Source: Purshia tridentata (taxonomy: Eukaryota; Streptophyta; Magnoliopsida; Rosales; Rosaceae). From it: 64,000 nt of DNA. The number at the start of each line of letters is the position of its first letter. Position 1 is the stretch's first letter. The notes beneath the pieces are model-generated. The model saw nothing but the letters and a program-made list of their open reading frames with translations. It was not told the DNA's origin and made no database searches. The stretch spans positions 62,001 through 126,000 of the forward strand of contig QANT01003437.1 in the NCBI GenBank assembly GCA_003254885.1, in the 5' to 3' direction. The position numbers were made by a program, and so were the translations under genes. Below are positions 34,746-48,100 of this stretch, piece by piece.

Positions 34746-36290
34746 CTCTAGATATGGAAAAAAAAAAAATTGAGTTCATTTTTTACAAAGTAAGAATTGT
34801 TACTGTCTAACCGTAATAATTCTCAAAAATACTGTAGCGCTACAATAACGCCATTACTGTAGCACCTGATTTTTAAAATGTGGACCGGTAGGGTTATATG
34901 CTTTCTTGTTTGGGCTTAATGAATAGTAAAAGTATCAAAATGGACTTATCAAAAAAAATCTCTTTCTTTTTTTGGTGTTTTTTTTTAATGTATAATATAT
35001 GAATATGATGTAAGTTGAGAAAAAAAATTAAACTATTTAGCACTATGGTTTTTCTAAATAAGACACATATACAAAAAAAAAAAGAAAGGACACATACTCC
35101 CCACCTCATTGCAGAGAGGAAGAGAAAGAGAGAGACATATCAGAAAGGAGAGAAAGAGATGAAGAGAGTGAAGGGAAGGGTGGGCTCGCGCCAGCGGGTT
35201 ATGCGTAGGCGTCGACCAATGGGTTGGGTTGGGTAGGGTGGGCAGGGGGGTGCGCATAAAGCATAGAGGAAGAGAGAGAAAAAGAGGAATTGAAGGAGAG
35301 ATGAAGCGAGATAAGAGCAAGGGTGGCGTAGATATTGGTTAGGCTTTCTGGTGCAAATGTTTATGTGGCTTGTCGGCGTGTACTAGGTTGGGCGACATGG
35401 GGAGGAAGCGTGCGATATATACGCCCTTTTTTTGTTTTTTTGTTTTAGTAATAATCTTTTTTCTTTTTCATATTTTAAATTTTAATGTTTCTTAATTTTA
35501 ATATTTCTTAATTTTAATTTTTTTAAGTATTAATCTTTTTAGTTTTAAAATTTTTAGTTATAAATAAAATTAAAATTTAATTTAATATAAAAAAACCAAT
35601 TTACCCCTATTTTAAATAGAGTTTGTAACAAAAGTGAAGAATTATCTCTATTTAATACCAAAACCTAAATTAACGTCCTTGATCAATATAAGTTGAAATA
35701 TGTGTAGAATTGACCCCTAAGTATGTATCATAGTTTTTAAAAACATATCCCTTTTATTTTTTCTCCTTTCTCACAAGTAAAGTTTTAGTAATATATAAAT
35801 ATTTATTTTTATCAACAATTGTCATTCATGAAACTTAAATTTTAATAAAGAAGAAATTAAGTGTCATAGACTAAATAATTATTGGTTAAAAAAGAGTTAA
35901 AATAGCATACCTAAGTATATCATGCTGGTAAATTTTAGGATTTTTTTTTTTAAGCTTAAAATGGAAAATAACACTATTAAAAACATAGTCAACTTTAATA
36001 AAAATATGTGAAAAAAACAGTGACTATATTAATTGTGCAACAACACTAATAAACAAAAACTACTTATATATACATTATGTCTTTTTCTTATAAAAACATG
36101 TTAAAATAGCATAAAATCAACATAAAACACAAAAATTACTTTATAGAGTCACATAAACCCTTATCATATTCATAGTTGCAACTTACAAAGCCGCTGTCGA
36201 ATAATGGCTATCGATACTGAGTTCTTGTCGAAGAGAGGCAACCGACACTATTGGACTTCATTTTTGGGCTAACTCCAAACGCTCGCATAA

Positions 36291-36310
36291 TGGGCCTATC
36301 TAAAGGCCCA
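36291..36310 (+). promoter_or_regulatory. Paired TGGGCC / GGCCCA elements upstream of the Ycf20-like gene
   Basis: TGGGCC at 36291-36296 and GGCCCA at 36305-36310 form an inverted pair, about 0.9 kb before the coding start but near the likely leader exon around 36.4-36.5 kb. Such site-II-like elements bind TCP factors and are common in nuclear genes for organelle proteins. Confidence 0.45.
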
Positions 36311-37196
36311 AATAAACAAAAAAAATAAAACAATATAATATAAAAGGGAAAACCAGGACAGTCAGTGACGTGAACACTGAACGGCCATAGCTGAAGAAGC
36401 AAGAAAAGGCTCAAACTCTTCGCAGCTAATTCCCCATTCCAGCTCATTTTGCCGAGAGTCTCTAACTGTATGAATAAGCTTATACTTTTCTTTATTGCTC
36501 TTGGTTTTCTGTAATTTTTTGCTAATTGTGGGTCAAATATTACTCAATCAATCGCATCAGATGGAACACTTCCATTGTTTTATGCCCCGTTATCTTCTGT
36601 GATAGCGAAAGCGCGACTTAAACTGCAAAACCCAGTTTCCCATCTTACATGATTGTGCTTGTATGCCTGTTTTCGTGTGTTTCAGTTTGAAAGGGACTAT
36701 ATTTATAACTGTTAGTTTCCTAGAAATATTCAAATCTCTGACTGAAATTAGTGGCAAAAATCAGCTCAGTTCCATTGGTAACTTACAATTGAATGAAATG
36801 CTTGCTAATGATCAAAGTAGGCCATATTTAAACTTAAAAATAAAAAAGTTTGAACCTTCAGTGAACAAGGGTCATGAAATGCTTAAAGTTACTCTAGATG
36901 TTGTGTCAATAAAATTGGGCAACGTGACTTGAATATGGGAAATTTTGAAACTGTTGGGTCGTGTGCATCATTGTTTTATAGGATTGTGATGTAGTATGTA
37001 AAGAAAACAGTCGTCTACGACTTATCGTTGAGGAGGGCAATACTTGTTTACCATACAACACATATATTTAAGGTCAAGATGGGTGAAAATTTTCTAGCTA
37101 TACTTGTTGAGGATAATCTTTTATATTTATGTTTTTAATTTATTCCTCATATTTAGGATTACATTGCAAACTGTTTCTTGCAGGCTGCACATAGTA

Positions 37197-38112
37197 ATGG
37201 CGACTGCAGTTGCATCGCCTAACTATCCAAGAAATGTTAAGCTTCCATCTTCCAAGTGTGTCAGGTCTGGAGTTATAGCTTTGGGTCTTTACACAATGCT
37301 TTACAAACCTACTAGTGCCTTTGGCCAGAAACTCAATTCGCGTTGCTGTTTCTTCTACTTACCTCAACCTCTTCTTGTCAACAATTGCAAGTAAGTCACC
37401 ATGTGAGTTGAGTGATAGGATCTTAATATGTTCAAAAGAAAGTGAGTACTTCGTTTTTTGGCATCCAAATGTCAAAAGCACCTAGTTTTGTGAAAGCTAT
37501 CTATACAAAGTAATGGCTTCCCTCCATATTGAACTGCACCAAAAAATATTGGTATTAGGAAAACGACAAAATGAGTTTAAGGTAATGTTACTGAAATTTA
37601 CCTCTGCCTATAATTTGGGGTCTTGTTTTGAATTGTACAGGAGGATGGCATGGTCTATCAGAAGTAGTGTAGATAACAATGGGTTGGACCCATCTCCAAA
37701 AAATGGTCCTGCTGGCACGACACGATTAATCAGGGCTATCCAAGCTATTCGAACGGAGCTAGGTGCAAAAAGTCGTGAGTTAAGAAGAGATTTTCCACTG
37801 AAAGTAATCTTCTTCTTAGTGGGTTTCTACTGTGCAACTGCTTATGCTACCGTTATTGGGCAAACGGGCGACTGGGACATTCTATCTGCGGCCTTTTCGG
37901 TGGTTATTGTGGAGGGAATTGGGGCACTCATGTATAAGGCTTCTGTTCCTATATTGAAGAAGACGAGGAAGCTGATAACCATGTTTAATTATTGGAAAGC
38001 TGGGCTTTCAATGGGTCTCTTCTTGGATTCATTTAAATATGAAATCAATGACATTTTTGGAATCAGTAACCCCTTCAATTTCGAGCTAGATGTGTTTTCA
38101 ATCTTATTGTAA
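37197..38112 (+). CDS. Ycf20-like plastid membrane protein
   Basis: Exons 37197-37390 and 37641-38112 (donor GTAAGT, acceptor TACAG) join into 221 residues. The first 70 or so residues are Ser/Lys/Arg-rich with few acids (MATAVASPNYPRNVKLPSSK), as in a plastid transit peptide. The DUF565/Ycf20 domain follows, with RAIQAIRTELGAKSRELRRD, a membrane segment (VIFFLVGFYCATAYATV), GQTGDWDILSAAFSVVIVEG and the end motif NYWKAGLSMGLFLDSFK. Arabidopsis relatives include NPQ6 and NPQ7, linked to non-photochemical quenching; the cyanobacterial and algal homologue is plastid-encoded Ycf20. An acceptor at 37183 before the ATG suggests a spliced leader. The tail after LDSFK (about 20 residues) is longer than I expect for the family. 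Confidence 0.9.
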
Positions 38113-40478
38113 CACATTCAGATGCTGTTTACTGATATGTTTATTGTACAAGGATTCAGAAAATGTGATTGGTAAACATAGGTCAGGACCCAACTGCAAT
38201 GGTAATTGTAAAATCTTTCAGAAAAAAGAGGAGGTCAAAGGGAAACACAAGTCAGGAGCTGACTGCAATGCTGGTAAAAGGGGCCTTATGACTTATGTCT
38301 ACAGAACATACTACCTTCTAGAAAGATTGGAGCCAAGATGTGAGTGGTATCTGAATATTGAAGTTATTTCGGTTGAGCTTATGTGAAAGTCTGCTTCTTT
38401 TTTGTTCACATTTTTTATAAGTACAATCATAGCTTGGCATCTTGTAGGGTTTTACTGGCTATAGGTATATTCTGTTGAAGGCACCAGGCCATCAAAAGCT
38501 AAGATAAGTAGGAATGAAGCAAAGGAATGACAAGTTTCTAAGTGGATCAAGCTATATGTGCCTCCCAGATGTTACTTCAAACTCACGAATAATATCCTGT
38601 CAACTCATCTGGAAACACTGATAAGTCAGGCATAAGATACTCTATGATGTTTAATTTACCAAGGTTTGTTCTCACTTTTCAAGGAAGTTGTCCATAGTTG
38701 CTAAGCTGGTTACGAAGGTACAAGTGATAGAGGCCTAATATAGATTTTCTTATGGTGTCTTTTCCAGCGATATAAAACTTAGGACTATGCCCCTTGCGTA
38801 ATTTTGATCTGTCTCTCAATTCCAGAAGTCTTGATAAAGCGTCTCCTTTCTTCATCTACCAATGATGCATATTATTAATGATTGTACAAGTCCAATGCAA
38901 TTTTGAACAAGGACCTGATCCTCTACCAGACGTTTTGCTATACCAGACTATACCAGGCTTTTCATACCAGACAAATCAGATAGTTGCGGACTAGGAAGTT
39001 ATCTTACAGCTAAATCATCTAGTGAGTTACGAGCTTCTTTGATCTTGCTTCTGATTTCTTTGTATTCAAATTCATCTACTTCTTGACGATACTGCTTCTT
39101 ACCCAATGTTTTAGTTATGGTTTGATCTACCAGAAGATATCAACATTACCGCTACAGGGTAATGATACTAACACTGAGTGCTTTCATCTTTTGTTCCACT
39201 GTTCCCTTGCTGTCCAGTCCTGTCCAGTTCTGCACCAAGGAGGATCTGTTAATGACATCATCCTTAGACTTGGCATGGCAAGCATACCAAATTACTACGA
39301 AAGGTGGAGTATATATGATATGGTACCTTCCCATAGTTGCAAAATTTGTTATGAGAATGTATTCAACATTTGCAGGGTCCGTTGTGTAAACTCACTTTTG
39401 TTTTTGTAATTTTTATGCGACACCAGTCATGTGATCATGGAACTTTTTTGTTTTTATTATTAATTAATTTTTTTATTTATGACAATCATGCAGTCTTTTA
39501 AAGTTGATCAGTTGGTTTAGGAAAATGCCAGAAGCGGGATGATATCTTTTTTTCTTATCACGCATACAGCTAAAATTGTTGCTAATTTTTGATTGGAAGG
39601 AGTTTCATAAAGCTTACGGATTTATGATATAATGATAATATGATCATAGAGGAAGAGTTTTGTATGTTTCCGCCAGTACTACCCATATATTAAAAAAGTT
39701 CTGAAGGCTTTAAAATTTTAGATCCACGTGGGGCTGCTAATGCATGGCTGTGTAATAATAATAAGTTCAGGGTTCATGATCACAACGGGGGGTATAACAA
39801 GGAATTGTCTAGTTTTGTGTCATTTTGCAACAAGAATTGTCTACATAGAGGGCTAAGGGGAAAGAGCTTTGTGTCTTTGTGAAACTGTTTCATAAGAAAG
39901 GTCCTCATCCTCCATAAGAAAGGCCTGGAGGATTAAAATCTGAGCCGGGCTACTGATGCCAATAGTTGGATAGTAAGTCAATAGGGGTCCCTGAGATTTT
40001 GAGGGCCTCCAGAGGCAATGTATGCAAGATTGGCTACAAACTTGAAACGAGCCTCATTGTCGCAGCTTTCAAATATCAAAATTGAACCTTCAAACAAGCA
40101 GTAATTTGCACTAGTCAATTTCTGGACAAAGTGTGTATCAAAAAATAAAATGCTGAAAAAAGCTGACATCATAGGCAATAGTATATTTGTATAAGCAACA
40201 TGAGACAAAACTCATCAAACATTTATAAATGGGATCTGTTTACAGAGTGAAAAAAATAATATAATCAAATCGTACTTACATCACACACACCATGTGGGTA
40301 AAGCCATTGAATTGAATTTTCCAAAACTTTACAATGCTCAGCAGCTTTTAACTAATATATACACAAACACTTGTCTATCAAACTAATAACTAATTGGCAG
40401 GCAATTTTCTAGTATATACATCCATGACAATGAAGTTTAGTCTTGGAAGATTATCGAAGTATAATTAAAACCCTGCAA
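38113..40478. other. Convergent spacer between Ycf20-like gene and nitroreductase
   Basis: No intact gene is seen. At 38174-38201 and 38243-38270 a 28-bp motif (aaacaYaRgtcagga... actgcaatg) is repeated with a 69-bp period in a frame open to 38386. An open frame at 39083-39409 has no recognisable similarity. The 3' UTRs of both flanking genes fall here. Confidence 0.45.
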
Positions 40479-43400
40479 TCACGCATCAACACCAGGGCCA
40501 GGATATGGTGGTAGGCTCATAATCCGCTTGTCAAGGACTGGGCCTCCCAATGTGAAATGATATAGACTCTGGAAGTTTGATCCTTTCAGTCCAAGCAATT
40601 CATGCACTGAAAAACAACAAAAAGAAAACTTTTAATGAAACACAAAGATTCAGGAGATCACATCAGAATATTTCAATCCCACACAAGGATAGCAGGAATA
40701 GGAAGTTTATCAAACACTGTTTAAGATTGTTTTCGTTTAAAAATTATTTGTTTAAATAAGTTTAATTATATGAATCCAAGACAAGAATATCTTTTGGAGT
40801 TGTTCTTTCATTTATCTTCTTTCTAATGTACGAATTTTTATGTATGAATTTAAGTTTACACTGATGGATGATCATAGTAGAGAATCTAACCAGTAGAGGT
40901 CAAGGATAACAAAACATGAAACCTCTGGACTTCTAATGGCAATCAACAATTGTTTTAACCTAGTTCAGTTTCTTTCATGTCGTGGCCTTCCATATCGCAG
41001 TTCACCACTTGTCAATATTCCCATTAATTCCTGATGTCCATATTCCTTGAAAATCATTCTCACTTATTTCTTATATTCTTTAGTACAGTAAATATCATGT
41101 ACGCTAAGTGCAAGGTTGCAACGATCTACTCTATTTACCATCTTTAAGTATAGTTTCAGCATTCCTTCCACGTTACAGCACGTAGCTATTACTTCTGTAG
41201 TGTATGACATTTCTATTATCTATGAAAAGTTATGCCTCCTGTTCCCCATTTAGTATTTCCTCAGATTTACCATGTGAAGTGAACCTCTGTAAAGGAACAC
41301 ATGGTCCCTCTGACATTCGGTCCTACCAATTGGTGTGTAAAAGCTTAGGCCTTAATGGAGGAGGAGGACTCATCATGCACTCATAATCAGATACATGATA
41401 ATTACAAAAGTAGGTAACATCCTTCAGCCTTCAAGCGAAACAAGACTCACTTGACCCTTACAGACTGCCAACATCATTTGATCTTTTGATGAGTTTGATT
41501 TAACAAATGATGAGACACAATGATCTCTAACCAACACCATAGATTTGACTTCTATTTGACATTCTTAAACACTTGTCTTTATCACAAAACTTTCCTGAAT
41601 TAATGTGGAAGTGTGTACTAAATTTTTCAAACAGCTTGGATTTTCGATAATTCAGTCCAGATGTGAAGTAGACCATGTAATGTTCAATTGCTATAGGATT
41701 TGGAATTATTGGTTACAAAAGAAGGCGAGGGAAGAAGAGATCATACCAGGATCGTCAAAATAGCAACCAATTCCTGTTGCAGAAATGCCAACTGCATGCG
41801 CTTCAAGGTACAACACCTGTCCAAGAACTCCAGTCTCCCAAAACAATCGAGGATACATCCACACATTTTTATCATGCAATATTGGCTCAAAACAAGCCAC
41901 CATACCAAGGCTGAAGCAACCATGACTGGCAATTTCCTGCATGTATATATACACACACATAAGGTAACCCTCACTCGCAATTCTGTTCTCAGTAAGAAAC
42001 AAAATTGTTCTTCTAATTATAGGACCAAATTGGGGATTTAGAAATTAGTAGCCGTGTCAAAAAAAGAAAGAAAAATAAATTAGTAGCCAAAGGAACACCT
42101 CGGGATTTGGGAATTTGGGTTCAGACTTAACACATTAATTCATTAGATAATTCTAGAATAATCAAAAATCTTTTATGACGCATAATATGAACTATTCCAA
42201 CAATGATGCTCAAAATGCAGAAATATTTTGTCCAGTGCCTTCAAATGCAATAAAAAATGTCTTCCCCATATTTGTTTTGATAAAATAAAAATGAGATGAT
42301 CTTTCAAAGTCTATATTTTCATGAATCTTGTGCGATTTTCAACATCTATCTTACCATCATATTCTTATACCGTCCATATTAAGCAATTCCACTAATATAT
42401 GAAATTCAAAATGAAATACCATTTAATTTTTTACACACCTGATGGCATGAGAGCTTTTCTGCGAGAGCCCGACAATCAGTTCCTACAAGTTCATACAGAG
42501 GAAGATCTTCCGGGCAACCCTCTGGTTTCACCCATTTAAAGCCAGACCTCATAGATTTCTTGAGCTCATCCAAATGATCTTCATTCCTCACCAAGAAATA
42601 TAAACCCTGTGGTAATCCTGCCACCCTATGAACAAACAAGGCAGCATGGACCTGAGCATCCCATGAAAGAGACCGAAATGGCAATGCCAACTGCCTCTTC
42701 TGCTTCCCTCCACTTTGAGAACCCGAAGGGAGACAATGTAAAAGAATTTGGTAAAATGTATTTCGATCCATTACAGTAACTCCATCCATATCAACCGCAC
42801 TCCTACGCTTCCTAATAACTTCCCTAGCTGTAAAACCCTTATATGAACCTTCACTACAAATCCCACTACGCTGAAATGGATCAACCAAAAACCTATCACC
42901 TAAATTTATCTGTTTTTTCGCTGCCTCTGCCGTTCTATAGATTATATCCCAACAAATATGCTCTTTGCTAAGCAAATTTGGTTTTCCCTTCCACTCAAAT
43001 TTCGTAAACTCTGATACTGCCAAGCTCAATTGCTCATAATTCACATCAAATTCACCAGCCCCATTAGGAAAAACCACTAGAACACAATCTGGGTGCTCGA
43101 ATTCAATCTCGGGAAACCTCCCTTTAACAGGCCGAGACGGAATTTGAAACTTTGGGACCATGTCAAGCCCCATTAGCTTCTCCAAATCTTCATACCCCAG
43201 CCCATCAAGAAGCTTCACGTCCCAACCAAGCCCTGCCGCGGCCATAGCAACCGCAGCCATAGCGTGACCAACATCGTGATTGCAATACCGGAATGCACGC
43301 TCCCCATACTTCCAAGCCTCGCGCCAAAAAATAGAGGACAACCCAATTAGAAACGAGCCCTTCGGAAAGAAATTGGTGAAAAACGAAGATGGGATTTGAG

Positions 43401-44040
43401 CTCTTAGCTCCAAAGCATGCTCTTTCGGAGCATAATGCGCCACGAAACCCGAATCAGACAAGGACTCTATTGGCGGAGCGATGATATAAGCCTCAGTAGG
43501 GTGTAAATTACCACTGCTGGGATTGACTCTAAGCGACCAGGTCGAATACCCAGTACTTTTCCATGCTGAAAGAGCTAGAGAATCGTAGAAGAACTGAGAA
43601 ATGGTGGATTTGGAAATGGGTTTTGGAGGTGGGAGAGAGACGAACAGAGAGGAATATAGAGGATTTTCAGAAAATTTCTGGTTTTGATTCTCTGTGGGGC
43701 AGTGTAGGAGAGGTAGGAGGGGGGACGAGACGTATCTGCGAAATGGGTTGGGCTGGTTAGCCCAGTCGAGCCCGTAAGGGCCTCTGGCGTACCTGGTGAA
43801 GTGGTGCTTGGTCTGGTTGTGGTACTTGAGGACCTGCTGCTGCAAGAGCTCTTGGTCTAGTGAGTCTTGTGGTTCTTTGGGATTGGAAGTAGATGAAGGT
43901 GAAGGTGAAGATGGAGAAGAGGAGGAAGAGAAGGACATGGCGGAAATTAAAATTTTCTTGGTGGTGATCGATGGAAGATGGTAGAAGCGTGAAGAGTTTA
44001 GAGGGAAAGAGGAGAACCTTGTTGAAGTGAGAGTTGGCAT
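40479..44040 (-). CDS. Two-domain SagB-type nitroreductase family protein
   Basis: Three minus-strand exons, 42439-44040, 41747-41936 and 40479-40606, join into 639 residues. Residues 1-45 are Ser/Thr-rich and lack acids, suggesting a plastid transit peptide. Residues about 140-340 form the first FMN-binding nitroreductase-like half (SLRVNPSSGNLHPTEAYII, RYCNHDVGHAMAAVAMAAAG). Residues about 400-639 form the second half (REVIRKRRSAVDMDGVTV, then EAHAVGISATGIGCYFDDP, and VHELLGLKGSNFQSLYHFTL at the end). The conserved tail GGPVLDKRIMSLPPYPG supports the last exon. Plants carry one such gene; an Arabidopsis relative is annotated only as a nitroreductase family protein, and its substrate is unknown. 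Bacterial SagB-type enzymes oxidise azolines in peptide maturation. That role should not be transferred to the plant protein without evidence. Confidence 0.9.
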
Positions 44041-44118
44041 CTTCAGCTTTCGCTTCTTTTTCTCAAAGAAAATGGTCCTGAGTTCTTGTTCTGGAATGGC
44101 TCAAACTATTGGGCGTGG

Positions 44119-44178
44119 TGGGCCAAAAGCCCAATTTTTGGCTCGCATGAGCACAGAAGGTGAGCTGAATAAGGCCCA
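44119..44178 (-). promoter_or_regulatory. TGGGCC/GGCCCA elements in the nitroreductase promoter
   Basis: TGGGCC lies at 44119-44124 and GGCCCA at 44173-44178, with related TTGGGC and GCCCAA between and just after. They sit 80-140 bases upstream of the minus-strand ATG. This fits a TATA-less plant promoter for an organelle protein. Confidence 0.45.
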
Positions 44179-44268
44179 GAGTCGAATTGGGCTGGGATTG
44201 GGGTGCGTGATGCACCCTGCGGCGCATTTTAAAAGGATATACGGCACACGTCAGAAACATGCACCTTG

Positions 44269-45150
44269 AAGCGCGTGAACTAGTTTCTACCTTTTTGGGA
44301 TTTGTTTGTCTGTCTGACGTGATGATTGACATGTGACTCGGAAAATCACCATTTCACGTCATCACATCAAATATCATTCCCTCTCCAGTTTCCACTATGG
44401 GCACTACCTTCTTAAACAAAATAAGGTCCCGTGCTTAAATTGACCCTTTTTATAATTTTTTTCAAAGAATTAAAGATAACCTTAAGAAAACCAATTATTG
44501 CTTCCAACCCTTTGGCTGTTAACAGATTTAGCTTTTCTGTCTAAGTAAAGTGTTCTTAATGTATTTCATCAAACTCAATACATTTATATAAATTCAACAA
44601 CAACAACGTATTATTTTTAAATATATTAATTTATATGATATGTCATAAATATGTTTTTCTGCTTTTAAACAATTATGTTAATACCGTTTATCAAATTAAT
44701 TAATTCACTCGTATAAATTCAATTATGTTTAAAAATAATTAGTAGTTGGCCATATCAAGAACAAGTAGTGTTATTCAAGAAGTTGCATTTGACAAAGGAT
44801 AGGATTGTCTTTTTGACATGAAGGAGAGTGGCTATATCACTGACCAGTCCTCATCCCTGCTAATTCATCATTATAATACTTAATTTGGATTACGTTATCT
44901 AATGGCACTTCCCAAAAGGCCACGAGTATACAAAAGCTTCATGCTTTCATTTCCTTTAAATAATTTTCACGCTCCACTCCACTCCACTCACCGTCCTTTT
45001 GACCCAGCCTTCTGTCTCCATCTCTCTCTGCTTCTTTTCATCACCTTCCACTATTCCCCAAGGTACAGCACACAAATCTGATCGCTTGACGATAACACCA
45101 TTACAGCTCCACGTTCTTGTGAGAAATCAACTGTTCTGTAATTCACAGCA
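44269..45150. other. Divergent spacer, arginase promoter side
   Basis: No gene is supported. It separates the minus-strand nitroreductase from plus-strand arginase. It is AT-rich from about 44440 to 44760. The final 150 bases are pyrimidine-rich (tctccatctctctctgcttc) and probably form the arginase leader. Confidence 0.5.
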
Positions 45151-48100
45151 ATGTCAATCATCGGACGAAGAGGAATCCACTACTTCCAGAAACTAAACGC
45201 TGCAAACGTCCCCGGAGATTTGGTAGAAAAGGGTCAGAGCCGCGTCATAGATGCTTCTCTCACTCTTATTCGTGAGAGGGCCAAGCTTAAGGTATTTGCC
45301 ATGTTGGGTAATGTGTGATTTTTCGTTCCTGTATTGTATAAGTGGATGTTTGGGCTTGGAATCAGTATTTCTGAATTCGGTTCTTTTTGTTTTGTTCAGG
45401 GAGAGCTTGTGCGTGCTTTAGGAGGTGCTTTGGCATCGTCTTCTCTTCTGGGGGTTCCTTTAGGACATAACTCATCGTTTCTTCAAGGGCCTGCTTTTGC
45501 TCCTCCTCGTATTAGGGAGGCTATCTGGTGTGGTAGCACCAACTCAACAACTGAAGAAGGTATCTAATTTAGATGATAATATAAATCTTTGCTTCTCAAC
45601 AAGCACGCATTCAATTTTGTTTCATCAAGATAAGTCAGTCAAGTGTTGGTTGTCTCTTGAAATATAACAATGATTTGTATTTAGCAGTTTATGTTATTTT
45701 GGAAACCAAACTAGTCTCAGTATTATCATCTTTATACGTATATGTACTTAGGTTGTTTAATAATCACTTTATATATTCATAAAAAATTAGAAATTTTAGT
45801 GAATTGGAGAGATGTCATGCTTGTTTTTGGGTTTTTTCTTAAATTTAAAAAATTTGATGGTGTGTGTAGTCATCTTAACATGATGCTGGAAATGCAGGGA
45901 AAGAGCTAAATGACCCTCGGGTTCTAACTGATGTTGGGGATGTTCCTGTCCAAGAAATTCGAGATTGTGGAGTAGACGATGACAGATTGATGAATGTCAT
46001 TAGTGAGTCTGTCAAGCTAGTGATGGAAGAGGTAGGTTATCAATCTATAGCTTCCAGTTGAAAAACTAGTTAAATTTGTATTTTAAGGAAAATAATTGCA
46101 CTTCTAGAAGCTTTCAATGGAAAAACTGTTTCAATTCTGTTGTTCTGTTCCCACAATTCTCCCTTTTGTTCTGTAGGTAGAATTAGTCGGGGGCACTGGT
46201 TAAATTAATTGGTAAACTTAAAGTCATGCCCAGTTCATTGAAAACTGGAGCAATTTCTCCTTTTTTTACTTATTCACTTATTTGCAGGAAGGTCTACAAT
46301 TATATTTCATCAGTTATGAACTTCTCTGTTTTGGTAGAGGTGAACACTATGCTCAACTAGCTCGATAACTCAAAAACTAGCTACCATTTGCTTTACGTTA
46401 TTTTCCAAATGTTCAATTTTTGAACCATCATCCATCCAAATTTTAATAGATCCCTATTTTCTTCTCCATTGGCAGTGTAACTTAATGTGCTTTATTTTAT
46501 TATGCTGGACTGTGTTTGAGCAACAACAATTAGTTGCACTACAATATGCCCAATGTTCAGTTGGTCATTAATACAATTTCTCAAATAGGTTATATCATTA
46601 GATTGCTTATCAAAAGAGAGAGAAAAATACTTGGTTCATTAAGTTGTCAAACCCCAAAATTTCCTCTGTTTGTTGAAGTTTCCAACTGCTATGAATGTGA
46701 AAACAGTCAGTAGTTACAACTTTGTAGGCAGACCCTCCTGCAAATTTGTGGGATAATGTTCCACTAGTGTCTACATTATATAGGGGCTGTGAAAAATAGT
46801 GGAGAGTACCCTGGTCATTGCCTCTATGGCTCTATGGCAAAGGACTGATGGTACATCTTTTACTTTTATATGCAATCCCAACTTTTTATGCTTTCCTTCT
46901 GGTGCATGAAATTTCATAATGGATAGACATTACATCTGTGGAAGATTGACTTAATTTCTTAATAGTGTATTAAATTCAAACTCAGAGTGGTATACTATAT
47001 TGTAGTATATTACATTGAAGTTTGAAAAAATTTTTGCAAGAACTTTGAGATATTCATGCCAGACAAAGAAGCATAGAAAAGTCAGTAGCTGTCTGTGGGA
47101 AACACAAATATCCTGATCTCTTTAGTTATTTTGGATCTTCTATCCTACCTAATAGATATTTGGTTTAACTGGATTCTGGAAAATGATCCAGGATATTTTC
47201 TTGTTCGGACAATTCGTTTCTTGGAACCTTCACAGATATTGAGAGTGTTTGCTCTTTATTGAGAATGTTATCCTTACTTGGTGTGAGATTTTTCATTCCA
47301 ATGAATGTATGTATACACTGACTACCTTTTGGTTTTGGTAGATGCACCTTTTTATTGTGTCCATGTCCTTTCAGGATCCACTGCGCCCATTAGTGTTAGG
47401 TGGTGACCACTCGATATCATTTCCTGTTGTAAGAGCTGTCTCTGAGAAGCTTGGAGGACCTGTGGATGTTCTTCATCTTGATGCCCATCCTGATATCTAT
47501 CACGCCTTTGAAGGTAATAAATATTCCCATGCATCTTCTTTTGCTCGAATTATGGAGGGTGGTTATGCTCGGCGTCTTTTGCAGGTAATTCTTATCTGTA
47601 GTTACACTAGACTTCACGACTTAAATTTCACTAATTTAGAAAATGCTTACTGATTGAAATAATAGATTGACCAATAGTTATTATCCACAATTATATGATA
47701 TCTTTTTTTTGTTTCACCTAACCTGTCTATCTATGCGTACAATTTCTGATTCTCTGTAAAGCATCTCATAAAATTTTGACATCACTTATGGGAAACTTTG
47801 TATATATTAGCAACTGATAGTTGTTGCCCTTTTCCCCCTACTTTGTATATACACCTACTTGAGTGTAGCTAAAGTTAGAATCTTTGGTGGAGGAGGCAGA
47901 ATGGCTCATGGAAACGATTCAAATAGTCCCATGTGTTATGGATAGCTATGTTATATAGCATATATATAAGATTTCTTAAGCATTTTCTGGTTCAATATTT
48001 CTAATAATGGCATAAAGTATGGCTTAATCACCTTAAGTGACTTTCCAAGTTTAGTTATTGCATCTCTGATTCTTAAGTATAAACTTCAAATGAGGTTCAC

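Larger units (their letters stand above)
32181..36199. other. Gene-poor region with repeats and gene debris
   Basis: No intact gene is seen over 4 kb. It contains a 7-bp CT-rich minisatellite (about 32586-32626, unit TTCTCTC), an F-box/LRR relic (34224-34475), a cluster of short palindromes (34616-34745), a purine-rich stretch (35080-35310) and very AT-rich sequence from 35420 to 36190. A short frame at 32631 with ATG codons ends in a stop within 90 bases and is not supported as a gene. Confidence 0.5.

Noticed and set aside
39083-39409. 108-codon frame between Ycf20-like and nitroreductase genes
   Set aside because: No recognisable similarity, low complexity and overlapping frames in other registers; nothing supports it as a gene.
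41700-42041. Open frames on both strands around nitroreductase exon 2
   Set aside because: They are intron read-through or antisense shadows of the exon at 41747-41936.
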